DNA of 7,960 nt, taken from NCBI GenBank assembly GCA_900550685.1, contig URTS01000086.1, forward strand, positions 1 to 7,960. The letters run 5' to 3'. The notes below the pieces were generated by a model. It saw only the letters and a program-made list of their open reading frames with translations. It did not search any database and was not told the origin of the DNA. Below, one piece after another: positions 1 to 5,480 of this stretch. This stretch comes from an uncultured Oscillibacter sp. (GTDB taxonomy: Bacteria; Bacillota; Clostridia; Oscillospirales; Oscillospiraceae). Within the stretch, counting starts at the first letter, position 1, and every line of letters begins with the position of its first letter. The position numbers and the translations under genes were made by a program.

Positions 1-276
1 CAGAGGGGCTGGCAGGTGGTGAAGGCCGACAACGACGTAGCAGACGGCATCCGGGTGACAGCGGACCTGCTGCGGCAGCGGCGGATCGTGCTGTGCAGGC
101 CATGCAGGGATTGTCTGCGGGAGATGGCACTGTACTGCTGGGACGAGCGGACCGGAAGAGACGCCCCCCGCAAGGAACACGATCATGCCATGGATGAGAT
201 GCGGTATTTTGCCATGGATCTGGTGGGGGAGCGAAGCGGGGGGTTCGCTGTGACCAGCGTGAGACGGCAGGCATGA
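1..276 (+). CDS. Phage terminase large subunit, C-terminal end (partial, start outside window)
   Basis: This is the last 91 codons of an open frame that enters from the left edge. TerL is the packaging motor: an ATPase joined to an RNase H-like nuclease that cuts concatemeric DNA and pumps it through the portal. The sequence RGWQVVKADNDV and, further on, DHAMDEMRYF (codons 181-210) match the end of the nuclease domain. The HxxDxxRY pattern there is the usual site of a late metal-binding Asp, here codon 193-195. The portal gene downstream supports the call. The last residues after MDLVGERSGG are probably not conserved, because this 3' end is duplicated at 414-493. The left arm of a perfect inverted repeat lies over the EHDHA codons and the right arm covers the stop codon. 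The family call is confident, but the true original C-terminus is uncertain. Confidence 0.85.
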   Translation, partial: QRGWQVVKADNDVADGIRVTADLLRQRRIVLCRPCRDCLREMALYCWDERTGRDAPRKEHDHAMDEMRYFAMDLVGERSGGFAVTSVRRQA

Positions 277-285
277 TCGTGTTCC
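174..285. repeat. Perfect 16-bp inverted repeat around the terminase 3' end
   Basis: GGAACACGATCATGCC at 174-189 is matched exactly, inverted, by GGCATGATCGTGTTCC at 270-285, with 80 bases between. The right arm contains the terminase stop codon at 274-276. A related direct piece, CATGCCATGGA, occurs at 184-194 and again at 301-311. The spacer is too long for a typical transcription terminator and no T-run follows. I read it as a rearrangement scar or an element end. An invertible segment is possible but unsupported. Confidence 0.7.
196..276 (+). repeat. Direct repeat, copy A of the terminase 3' end
   Basis: The first 48 bases (196-243) match 414-461 with a single difference (G to A at 223 versus 441). 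Similarity then weakens but can still be followed to TGA in both copies (276 and 493), with one base missing in the second. This copy is continuous with the terminase reading frame. It codes for the terminal EMRYFAMDL stretch and the tail after it. Confidence 0.85.
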
Positions 286-413
286 GATTTTAATACACGG
301 CATGCCATGGACAGCGCCGAAGCGCCGCCGGGGGCGGAAGAAGCGAGGCGGTGTCGAGGCAGGGCCCCGGCTGGCAGACACGAAGTGGCTGGGAGCCGGT
401 TGGCCCAACGGTG

Positions 414-493
414 GAGATGCGGTATTTTGCCATGGATCTGATGGGGGAGCGAAGCGGGGGGTCGCGGCTATCAGCGTGGTGAGGAAGGCGTGA
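414..493 (+). pseudogene. Duplicated 3' end of the terminase gene, copy B
   Basis: This is a fragment of about 80 bases repeating terminase codons EMRYFAMDL. Read in the terminase register it continues as MGERSGGSRLSAW and stops at 480-482. It has no start, no upstream terminase sequence and no ribosome site, so it is not a gene by itself. Copy B may be the ancestral 3' end that was separated from the gene body by an insertion, with copy A rebuilt beside it. It could equally be the derived copy. The sequence alone does not decide which is older. Confidence 0.6.
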
Positions 494-562
494 CGGGAAA
501 GGCCGTGCACGGGTCCATGCACAAAAACGGGATGGGGACGGGTGAAGTGGAAGGCCGATTCC

Positions 563-574
563 AAGGAGAAGGAG
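563..574 (+). promoter_or_regulatory. Double ribosome binding site ahead of the portal gene
   Basis: Two AAGGAG motifs sit side by side at 563-568 and 569-574. The second lies 8 bases before TTG at 583, and the first lies 5 bases before GTG at 574. The only nearby ATG (578) is followed by a stop two codons later. The spacing and the protein sequence (MKFGRRKSG) favour TTG at 583, with GTG at 574 as the alternative. Confidence 0.6.
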
Positions 575-582
575 TGGATGGT

Positions 583-1734
583 TTGAAGTTTGGGAGGAGA
601 AAAAGCGGAACGCCGGAGGTCCGGGCGGTACAGCTCCGGGGATGGGAGCAGCATCCCTTTGCGGGACTGCGGAGCTTTACGCCCCAGCGCAGCGGAGAGC
701 TGCGGCTGTATCAGGCGGTGCGGGAAGCAGTGCCGGTGGTGGATGCCGCCGTGTGCAAGCTGATCCGCCTCAGCGGCGGTGTGCAGGTGTACTGCGGGGA
801 CGGCGCGGTGGAGACGCGGCTGCGGCACTTTCTGGAGAGCGTGCCGGTGGGCCGGGGACAGTATGGCATCGACGCATTCCTGGAACAGTATCTGGACTCC
901 CTGCTGGTATGCGGCGGGGCGGTGGGGGAAATGGTCCCTGCGGCAGGCAACCGGAATCTGGCGGCGCTGCTGTGCGGCCGGATGGAGCAGGTGGAGCTGC
1001 GGGAGGGAGAAAGTCCGCTGGCGTTTCGAATCTGGGGACCGGACGGCCAGGGGCATATGGCGGAGCTGCCCTACCAGGACCTGCTGCTGTTCACCCCGCT
1101 GCATCCGGAGGCGGAGCATCCCTACGGCGTATCGCTGCTGCGGGGACTGCCCTTCATGGCGGACATCCTTATGAAAATCTACCATACGGTGGGGGTCAAC
1201 TGGGAGCGATGCGGCAACGTGCGCTTTGCGGTGACCTGCCGGGATGGGGGCGGCAGCGCAGCGGAGCGGGGCCAGGTGCTGGCCCAGGAGTGGAGCCGGG
1301 CCATGCAGGACACCAAGAGCGGCAGTGTCCGGGATTTTGTGGCGGTGGGCGATGTGGACATCAAGGTCATTGGCGGCGACGCGCCGATCCTGGACAGCCA
1401 GGTGCCGGTGCGGCAGGTGATGGAGCAGATCGTGGCCAAGACTTCCATTCCGCCCTTTATGCTGGGGCTGAACTGGAACTCCACGGAGCGGATGAGCGCC
1501 CAGCAGGCGGATATGCTCACCACGGAGATCACAGCTATCCGCAGGACGCTGACGCCGGTGGTGCAGCAGATCTGCCGGATGTGGCTGCGGATGCAGGGGT
1601 ACACCGGAACGTTCCGGGTGGACTGGGATGACATCAATTTGCAGGATGAGGTGGAAGAAGCCAAGGCGGAGCTGTACCGGGAACAGGCACGGAAGCTGCG
1701 GATCGAGAACGACGCGGCGGAAGGGACTAAGTGA
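583..1734 (+). CDS. Phage portal protein
   Basis: The product has 383 residues if translation starts at TTG 583. Portal proteins form the dodecameric ring at one capsid vertex through which DNA enters and leaves, and to which the neck attaches. The conserved core is clear around residues 286-316, with KTSIPPFMLGLNWNSTERMS followed by an Ala-Gln-rich helix. Earlier are a polar N-terminal arm (about 1-30) and the wing region (about 40-170). The product has a normal length for HK97/PBSX-type portals. Position between terminase and prohead protease is canonical. The last residues (EGTK) look like a new end: a second copy of the portal 3' end at 1881-1961 would end in EAANES instead. The frame is open upstream to 490, but that extension lacks portal-like sequence. 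The function is confident and the start is moderately so. Confidence 0.9.
   Translation: MKFGRRKSGTPEVRAVQLRGWEQHPFAGLRSFTPQRSGELRLYQAVREAVPVVDAAVCKLIRLSGGVQVYCGDGAVETRLRHFLESVPVGRGQYGIDAFLEQYLDSLLVCGGAVGEMVPAAGNRNLAALLCGRMEQVELREGESPLAFRIWGPDGQGHMAELPYQDLLLFTPLHPEAEHPYGVSLLRGLPFMADILMKIYHTVGVNWERCGNVRFAVTCRDGGGSAAERGQVLAQEWSRAMQDTKSGSVRDFVAVGDVDIKVIGGDAPILDSQVPVRQVMEQIVAKTSIPPFMLGLNWNSTERMSAQQADMLTTEITAIRRTLTPVVQQICRMWLRMQGYTGTFRVDWDDINLQDEVEEAKAELYREQARKLRIENDAAEGTK
1660..1721 (+). repeat. Direct repeat, copy 1 of the portal 3' end
   Basis: These 62 bases match 1881-1942 at 60 positions, an offset of 221 bp. They encode AKAELYREQARKLRIENDAA, the helical C-terminal end of the portal. After this point the two copies diverge: this copy runs into GGGACTAAGTGA, the stop codon now used. 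Confidence 0.95.
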
Positions 1735-1880
1735 CGTGCCTTGGCTTCTGCGAGCATAAGCGAGCCGCGGCGCTGCCGCGCCAAGGGTTTTGCGGAGCAA
1801 AACCTTGAAATCGGCGGACCTTGTCTGACGATTTGAGTGAAATAAAGGGGTCCCCGCAAAAGCGGCGCTTTTGTGGGGGT
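1722..1880. mobile_element. Hairpin-rich non-coding insert after the portal gene
   Basis: About 159 bases separate two copies of the portal 3' end. The insert holds three stems. CGCGGC/GCCGCG lies at 1766-1771/1775-1780. GGTTTTGC/GCAAAACC lies at 1786-1793/1797-1804 with a 3-base loop. A 12-bp stem with one G-U pair lies at 1852-1863/1867-1878, also with a 3-base loop. GCCTTGGC at 1738-1745 is the inverse of GCCAAGGC at 1881-1888, so the ends may be weak inverted repeats. It has no coding look and no terminator T-run. From memory, very similar hairpin sequences occur many times between genes in gut Oscillospiraceae. If so, this is a small dispersed element that landed in the phage. The boundaries are approximate. 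Confidence 0.55.
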
Positions 1881-1961
1881 GCCAAGGCGGAGCTGTACCG
1901 GGAGCAGGCACGGAAACTGCGGATCGAGAACGACGCGGCGGAGGCTGCGAATGAATCATGA
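1881..1961 (+). pseudogene. Duplicated 3' end of the portal gene, copy 2
   Basis: The first 62 bases repeat 1660-1721 with two differences. In the portal register it reads AKAELYREQARKLRIENDAA, then EAANES and TGA at 1959-1961. The prohead protease ribosome site starts right after it, as would be expected if this were the original portal end. It has no start codon of its own with a ribosome site. The upstream frame is open only from 1809 and gives insert-derived residues. I infer a 3' fragment cut off from the gene, not a separate gene. Confidence 0.7.
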
Positions 1962-1976
1962 CGGGGAGGAGAGCGG

Positions 1977-2819
1977 ATGCTGACAAAGGAGGAGCTGGAC
2001 CAGATCAACCGGTTCAGCAAGGCGGAACTGACGGCGGATCAGGTGTACACGTTCAGTGTGCGGCTGTGTGACAACGAGGTGGACCGGGACTTTGAGCGAT
2101 TCGGGACGGAGGATCTGGAACGGCTGGGCGAACTGTTTTTAGGCAAGAGCGGCATTTTTGACCACCAGTGGTCCGCCAAGGGCCAGACGGCCCGGATCTA
2201 CCGGACGGAGGTGGTCCGGGAGCCCGGCACCGTGACGGCGGCGGGGGACGAATACCGCTGGCTGAAGGGCTGGGCCTATCTGATGCGGACGGAGAAAAAC
2301 CAAGAGCTCATCACGGAGATCGAGGGCGGCATCAAGAAGGAGGTCAGCGTTGGATGCAGCATGGGCCGGAGCGTATGCTCCGTATGCGGCGCAGAAAACG
2401 GGGCCTGCGGCCATGCGAAGGGACAGATGTACGGCGGGAAGCTGTGCTTTATGGAACTGAAGGACCCTAAGGACGCCTATGAGTGGTCCTTTGTGGCGGT
2501 GCCTGCCCAGCCCAGGGCCGGTGTGGTGAAACGGTTCGGTACGGAGGGGCCGGAACTGCGGGTGCTGCGCAAGCAGGCGGAGATGGGGCAGCGGTATCTC
2601 ATGGCACTGCGCCGGGAGGTGGTGCGGCTGGCCATGCTGGCGGACGGAAGCCTGGATGGGAACATCTTTGCCAAAGCGGCAGGCCGCCTGGAAGAGGCGG
2701 AGCTTCTGGAACTCAAGGGCGCCTATGAGGCGCAGATCGCAAAGAAATTTCCCGTTCCGGCCCAGCTGCGGCGGCAGCAGGCGGCCGGACGGGAGGATGA
2801 GAACGTGTTCCGTGTCTGA
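1977..2819 (+). CDS. Prohead (head maturation) protease with possible scaffold-like C-terminus
   Basis: The product has 280 residues, with ATG preceded by GGGGAGGAG at 1963-1971. Prohead proteases cut scaffold and capsid precursors inside the new shell. The region 22-183 has the beta-rich protease look. His63 in FDHQWS and Ser124 in EVSVGC fit the His/Ser catalytic pair of herpesvirus-like phage proteases, and EWSFVAVPAQPRAGV (169-183) is the typical end of that fold. Between these lies a Cys/His cluster (Cys134, Cys137, Cys144, His146) that could bind zinc. Residues about 192-280 are mostly helical and charged, and may serve as the internal scaffold, since no separate scaffold gene lies before the capsid gene. 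The protease call rests on motifs and position. The scaffold role is inference. Confidence 0.75.
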   Translation: MLTKEELDQINRFSKAELTADQVYTFSVRLCDNEVDRDFERFGTEDLERLGELFLGKSGIFDHQWSAKGQTARIYRTEVVREPGTVTAAGDEYRWLKGWAYLMRTEKNQELITEIEGGIKKEVSVGCSMGRSVCSVCGAENGACGHAKGQMYGGKLCFMELKDPKDAYEWSFVAVPAQPRAGVVKRFGTEGPELRVLRKQAEMGQRYLMALRREVVRLAMLADGSLDGNIFAKAAGRLEEAELLELKGAYEAQIAKKFPVPAQLRRQQAAGREDENVFRV

Positions 2820-2851
2820 TGGGACAATCACAATATGAGGGAGGAAATTTG

Positions 2852-3202
2852 ATGAACGTTTCTTATGAGGGCATCGGCCAGTGGGCCGCCACCTTCGCCT
2901 GCGACGGCGTGACCGAGGGGCATGTGGTGAAAATCAGCGGCAGCGGCACCGTGGCCAAGTGCGCTGCTGCCGGCAGCTTTGACGGCGTGGTGCTGTCTGT
3001 GGCCCGGGACGGCAAGGCCTGCTCTGTGGCCATGGGCGGCATGGTGACCGTCAGCTACAGCGGCGACACCGCACCCGCCGCAGGCTGGAACAGCCTGACG
3101 GCAGACGGCAGCGGCGGCGTGACGGTGGCATCCACCGGCGGCAAGAGCTATCTGGCCGTGGATGTGGATACCACCGCCGGGACCATGACCATTGTACTGT
3201 GA
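2852..3202 (+). CDS. Probable capsid decoration (head stabilisation) protein
   Basis: This is a small 116-residue protein just before the major capsid gene, the usual place for a cement or decoration protein that binds the outside of the mature shell. It is rich in Gly, Ser, Thr, Val and Ala. The alternating pattern (VVKISGSGTVAKC, GGMVTVSYSG, GMTIVL-like end at 110-116) suggests an all-beta fold. The frame is open back to 2819, but ATG 2852 has GAGGGAGGAAAT at 2837-2848 and is the sensible start. Codons end mostly in C or G with many GGC, ACC and GCC, as in the capsid gene, which fits a product made in large amounts. Assignment comes from position, size and composition, with no diagnostic motif. 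Confidence 0.6.
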   Translation: MNVSYEGIGQWAATFACDGVTEGHVVKISGSGTVAKCAAAGSFDGVVLSVARDGKACSVAMGGMVTVSYSGDTAPAAGWNSLTADGSGGVTVASTGGKSYLAVDVDTTAGTMTIVL

Positions 3203-3219
3203 GAAGGGGGAGAGAGAAT

Positions 3220-4251
3220 ATGGCTTATCATTACGAAAATCTGAAGCTGGAAAAGGGCATGTACGGCCAAAGCGGCCGCAGCTTTGCCCAGACGCTGGAG
3301 GCCATGGACCCCAGCGAAAATTACAAGGGCACGTCTCTGGAGGGCCTGGACGCCTTCCAGCGCCAGCTCAAGCGCTTTGACATCAAGGTCAAGGGGGCCG
3401 GCAGCGACAAGGTGGAGAAGTTTTTCTGGTCCACCGAGTCCGCCGTGCTGTTCCCGGAGTTTGTGTCCCGGGTGGTGCGCCAGGGCATGGAAGAGGAGAG
3501 CATCCTGCCGGACATCACCGCCACCGTTACCAATTTCGACGGCCTGGACTACCGCTCCATCGCCTCTACCCCCACCGAGGAGGAGAAGAAGCTGAAGCGG
3601 GTGGAGGAGGGGGCGCAGATCCCCCAGACCACCATCCACACCCAGGAGAATCTGGTGCGCCTTCACAAGCGGGGCCGGATGCTGGTGGCCCCTTATGAGG
3701 CCATCCGCTTCCAGCGGCTGGATCTTTTTGCCGTGACGCTGCGCCAGATCGGCGCCTACATCGGCCGGATGCATCTGGAGGACGCTGTGAAGGTGCTGAA
3801 GGATGGCGACGGCAACGGCAATGCCGCGCCCTCTTATAAGGTGGCCACCAGCCCCATCGGCGGCACGGCCGGGACCCTGAGCTACGGCGCTCTGCTGGAC
3901 TTCTGGGCCCAGTTTGACCCCTATACCATGAACACCATGCTGGTGAGCAATGACATGATGCTGGCCATGCTGAAGCTCAGTGAATTCCAGAATCCCAACA
4001 CCGGTCTGAACTTCCAGGCCACCGGCAAGCTGACCACCCCTCTGGGGGCCAAGCTGCTGCGATCCAGTGCCGTGCCCAGCGGCACCATCATCGGCCTGGA
4101 CAAGAACTATGCTCTGGAGCAGATCTGCGGCAGCGAAGTGGTGGTGGAGTACGACAAGCTCATCGACCGCCAGCTGGAGCGGGCGGCCATTACCTCCATC
4201 TCCGGTTTTGCCAAGCTGTTTACCGACGCATCCAAGGTGCTGAAGGTCTGA
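3220..4251 (+). CDS. Major capsid protein (HK97-fold type)
   Basis: The product has 343 residues and forms the hexamers and pentamers of the icosahedral shell. The start is ATG 3220, after GAGAAGGGGGAG at 3201-3212; the frame is open back to 3199. The N-terminal 60 or so residues are charged and could be the scaffold-like delta arm removed on maturation. VEKFFWSTESAVLFPEFVSR (65-84) and the following mixed region (95-185) match the start of the capsid core and its E-loop/P-domain area. TMNTMLVSNDMMLAMLKL (236-253) and the beta-rich end (270-330) fit the P and A domains. Length and place between decoration protein and connector are typical. The capsid role is confident; the domain borders are estimates. 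Confidence 0.88.
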   Translation: MAYHYENLKLEKGMYGQSGRSFAQTLEAMDPSENYKGTSLEGLDAFQRQLKRFDIKVKGAGSDKVEKFFWSTESAVLFPEFVSRVVRQGMEEESILPDITATVTNFDGLDYRSIASTPTEEEKKLKRVEEGAQIPQTTIHTQENLVRLHKRGRMLVAPYEAIRFQRLDLFAVTLRQIGAYIGRMHLEDAVKVLKDGDGNGNAAPSYKVATSPIGGTAGTLSYGALLDFWAQFDPYTMNTMLVSNDMMLAMLKLSEFQNPNTGLNFQATGKLTTPLGAKLLRSSAVPSGTIIGLDKNYALEQICGSEVVVEYDKLIDRQLERAAITSISGFAKLFTDASKVLKV

Positions 4252-4258
4252 GTTCTGC

Positions 4259-4288
4259 CTGCCGCACCGGGCCGATCCGGTGCGGCAG
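4259..4288. terminator. Strong 12-bp hairpin after the capsid gene (no T-run)
   Basis: CTGCCGCACCGG (4259-4270) pairs perfectly with CCGGTGCGGCAG (4277-4288) around a 6-base loop, seven bases after the capsid stop codon. It is followed by AGCAAAAG, not by a T-run, so a complete Rho-independent terminator is unlikely. It may protect the abundant capsid mRNA from 3' decay or reduce read-through to the neck genes, which are needed in small amounts. On the - strand the stem is preceded by CTTTTGCT and has no T-run after it. Confidence 0.6.
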
Positions 4289-4315
4289 AGCAAAAGAAGG
4301 AGAGGAGGCGGACCG

Positions 4316-4675
4316 ATGGAGACAACGGTTTTGAAGCTGGCGGCGGAGCTGTGCGGCGCCGGTGAGGAGGACGTGCTGCTCCAGGCGCTGTGCGACGCGG
4401 CGGAAACCTTCTGGAAGACCCGGGTGCAGCCGGGAACTGCCGGAGAGGTCTGCAGCGGGGTCCTGCGGTGCGCCGCGGCTTTTACCGCGGCGGCGGACTA
4501 TCTGGGCAAGAACTGCGCCGGGGGCGAGTCCTTCACTGTGGGGGACGTGACGGTGAAGGGGATGACGGGCCAGTCCGCTCAGGCCCTGGCCGACGGGCTG
4601 CGGCAGTCGGCGGAGCGGCTCATGGCGCCCTACGCCGTTTCCGGGACATTCTGCTTCAAAGGAGTACGGGGATGA
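4316..4675 (+). CDS. Head-tail connector (adaptor) protein
   Basis: The product has 119 residues, with ATG preceded by GAAGGAGAGGAGG at 4296-4308. It is the first gene after the capsid gene, the place of the adaptor ring (HK97 gp6 / YqbG type) that docks under the portal. The sequence is a set of helices: 1-36, then TAGEVCSGVLRCAAAFTAAA (41-60), and a C-terminal helix with GQSAQALADGLRQSAERLM at 85-103, ending in PYAVSG. This is the helical-bundle layout of that family. The motif ESFTVGDVTVKG (71-82) is a short beta pair, common in such proteins. It overlaps the next gene by 4 bases (ATGA). Function is by position and fold pattern; sequence identity to a known member was not tested. Confidence 0.65.
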   Translation: METTVLKLAAELCGAGEEDVLLQALCDAAETFWKTRVQPGTAGEVCSGVLRCAAAFTAAADYLGKNCAGGESFTVGDVTVKGMTGQSAQALADGLRQSAERLMAPYAVSGTFCFKGVRG

Positions 4676-4989
4676 GCGGGATGGAGCGGATCCTGGAGCG
4701 GTACGGTCAGAGCGTAACCTTGAAAAACAAGGACGGGGAACAGGAGATCCGGGCATTTTTGCAGCCGGAGAAGGCGCGGACGGAAACCGTGCCGGGGGAG
4801 CAGACCCCCATCGGCTGGGTGGATGAGCGGCTGTGGAGCTATATCGGGCTGGCGGCCGTGGAGCCTGGGGACATCATTCGGCAGGGGAATACAGCCTACC
4901 GGGTGCGGAGTAGCCGGGCCTATTGGCTGGGGGACCAGGTGCATCACTGGTGGGCTCTGCTGGAAACGGAACGGGAGGCGGCGACATGA
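4672..4989 (+). CDS. Head closure (stopper) protein
   Basis: The product has 105 residues, starting at ATG 4672 inside the stop of the connector gene, with AAAGGAG at 4658-4664. A second ATG at 4681 would give a protein three residues shorter. It starts with a short helix (MERILERYGQ, 4-13) and continues as a small beta-barrel: SVTLKNKDGEQEIRAFLQP, GDIIRQGNTAYRVRSSRA and HHWWALLETE. This matches the XkdH/gp10-like closure proteins that seal the filled head under the adaptor ring. Its place between connector and tail terminator agrees. It overlaps the next gene by ATGA, so the neck genes are probably translationally coupled. Confidence 0.65.
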   Translation: MSGMERILERYGQSVTLKNKDGEQEIRAFLQPEKARTETVPGEQTPIGWVDERLWSYIGLAAVEPGDIIRQGNTAYRVRSSRAYWLGDQVHHWWALLETEREAAT

Positions 4990-5480
4990 AGGAACTGGCA
5001 CAGATCCGGACGGCAGTTCTGGAAGCCTTGCGGAAGGCCGGGATCCCGGCCATGGAGCAGTATCCGGCCCAGCGGGCCAAAGCCTATACCGGCGCGGCGG
5101 CAACGGTGGGCGTGGGGGCGGCCAGCGGAAAGACGGCGGGCTTCTGCCACTATCTGGGAGAGATGGTAGACCCAAAGACCCAGGCGGTGCTGGAACGGTA
5201 CGGCAAGGAGCTGTCGGGACAGATCACCGTGGAACTGCGGGCAGACCGGGCGGCAGACTGTGAAAGCGGCTGTGAGGCGGCCACGGAAGCACTGCTGGGC
5301 GGACTGCCGGAGGGTATCCAGACCGGGGAGCTGACCTGGGAGGCCATCTGCTGGGAAAAGGCTACGGGGATGTTCCTGCGGCGGGGCAGTCTGGCCTGCC
5401 GGGCGCTGTTTCTGGCGGAAAGCGATGGGGAATCCGGGACGTTCCTGGATTTCCGACTGAAAGGAGTTTTGAGCGAGTGA
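4986..5480 (+). CDS. Tail terminator / tail completion protein (XkdJ-position)
   Basis: The product has 164 residues, with the start ATG 4986 overlapping the previous stop and GGGAGGCGG at 4973-4981 just upstream. It lies directly before the tail sheath gene, where contractile phages encode the ring that ends tail growth and joins tail to neck. Visible parts are an N-terminal helix (LAQIRTAVLEALRKAG), a central strand region with FCHYLGEMVDP (53-63) and RYGKELSGQITVELRA (71-86), then an alpha/beta end with TGMFLRRGSLACRALFLAE (127-145) and GTFLDFRLKGVLS (151-163). This alternation fits the terminator fold. Another tail-neck role is possible. The stop overlaps the sheath GTG start. Confidence 0.55.
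   Translation: MKELAQIRTAVLEALRKAGIPAMEQYPAQRAKAYTGAAATVGVGAASGKTAGFCHYLGEMVDPKTQAVLERYGKELSGQITVELRADRAADCESGCEAATEALLGGLPEGIQTGELTWEAICWEKATGMFLRRGSLACRALFLAESDGESGTFLDFRLKGVLSE
5460..5479 (+). promoter_or_regulatory. Ribosome site and GTG start of the sheath gene
   Basis: AAAGGAG at 5460-5466 lies inside the end of the preceding gene, 10 bases before GTG 5477, which overlaps the upstream TGA as GTGA. The nearby ATG at 5493 is in another frame. The GTG is therefore the only reasonable start and gives the conserved N-terminal RPGVY motif at residues 8-12. Confidence 0.65.

Larger units (their letters stand above)
277..582. other. Non-coding rearranged stretch between terminase and portal
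   Basis: There are 306 bases here with no gene I can support. The stretch holds the right arm of the inverted repeat (to 285), a short repeat CATGCCATGGA (301-311), a GC-rich area with a small CCGCC/GGCGG stem (323-335), copy B of the terminase 3' end (414-493) and a palindrome CCGTGCACGG (503-512). An open frame at 302-493 gives a protein rich in Arg, Gly and Lys with no family look and no clear ribosome site, so I treat it as chance. The portal frame is open back to a GTG at 490, but the residues before 583 do not look like portal sequence. No convincing promoter is visible. Confidence 0.6.

Noticed and set aside
268..300. Promoter with TAATAC at 291-296
   Set aside because: No matching -35 element at the right distance. 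A late operon promoter is not expected between terminase and portal.
302..493. Open frame of 63 codons between terminase and portal
   Set aside because: It is rich in Arg, Gly and Lys with no family look, has no good ribosome site, and its second half is copy B of the terminase end read in another frame.
490..582. Upstream extension of the portal frame from GTG 490
   Set aside because: The 31 extra residues do not look like portal sequence. The paired AAGGAG motifs at 563-574 point to TTG 583 or GTG 574.
642..1631. 329-codon + strand frame inside the portal gene
   Set aside because: It is Gly and Ala-rich shadow sequence in another frame of the portal gene with no family features.
1660..1942. 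Template/variable repeat pair of a diversity-generating retroelement
   Set aside because: The two copies differ by only two changes, which are not confined to A positions. No reverse transcriptase is present and a portal end is not a usual target.
1727..2020. Open frame on the - strand across the hairpin insert
   Set aside because: It runs across both the structured insert and the duplicated portal end, so it reads repeats and the antisense of a real gene. No ribosome site.
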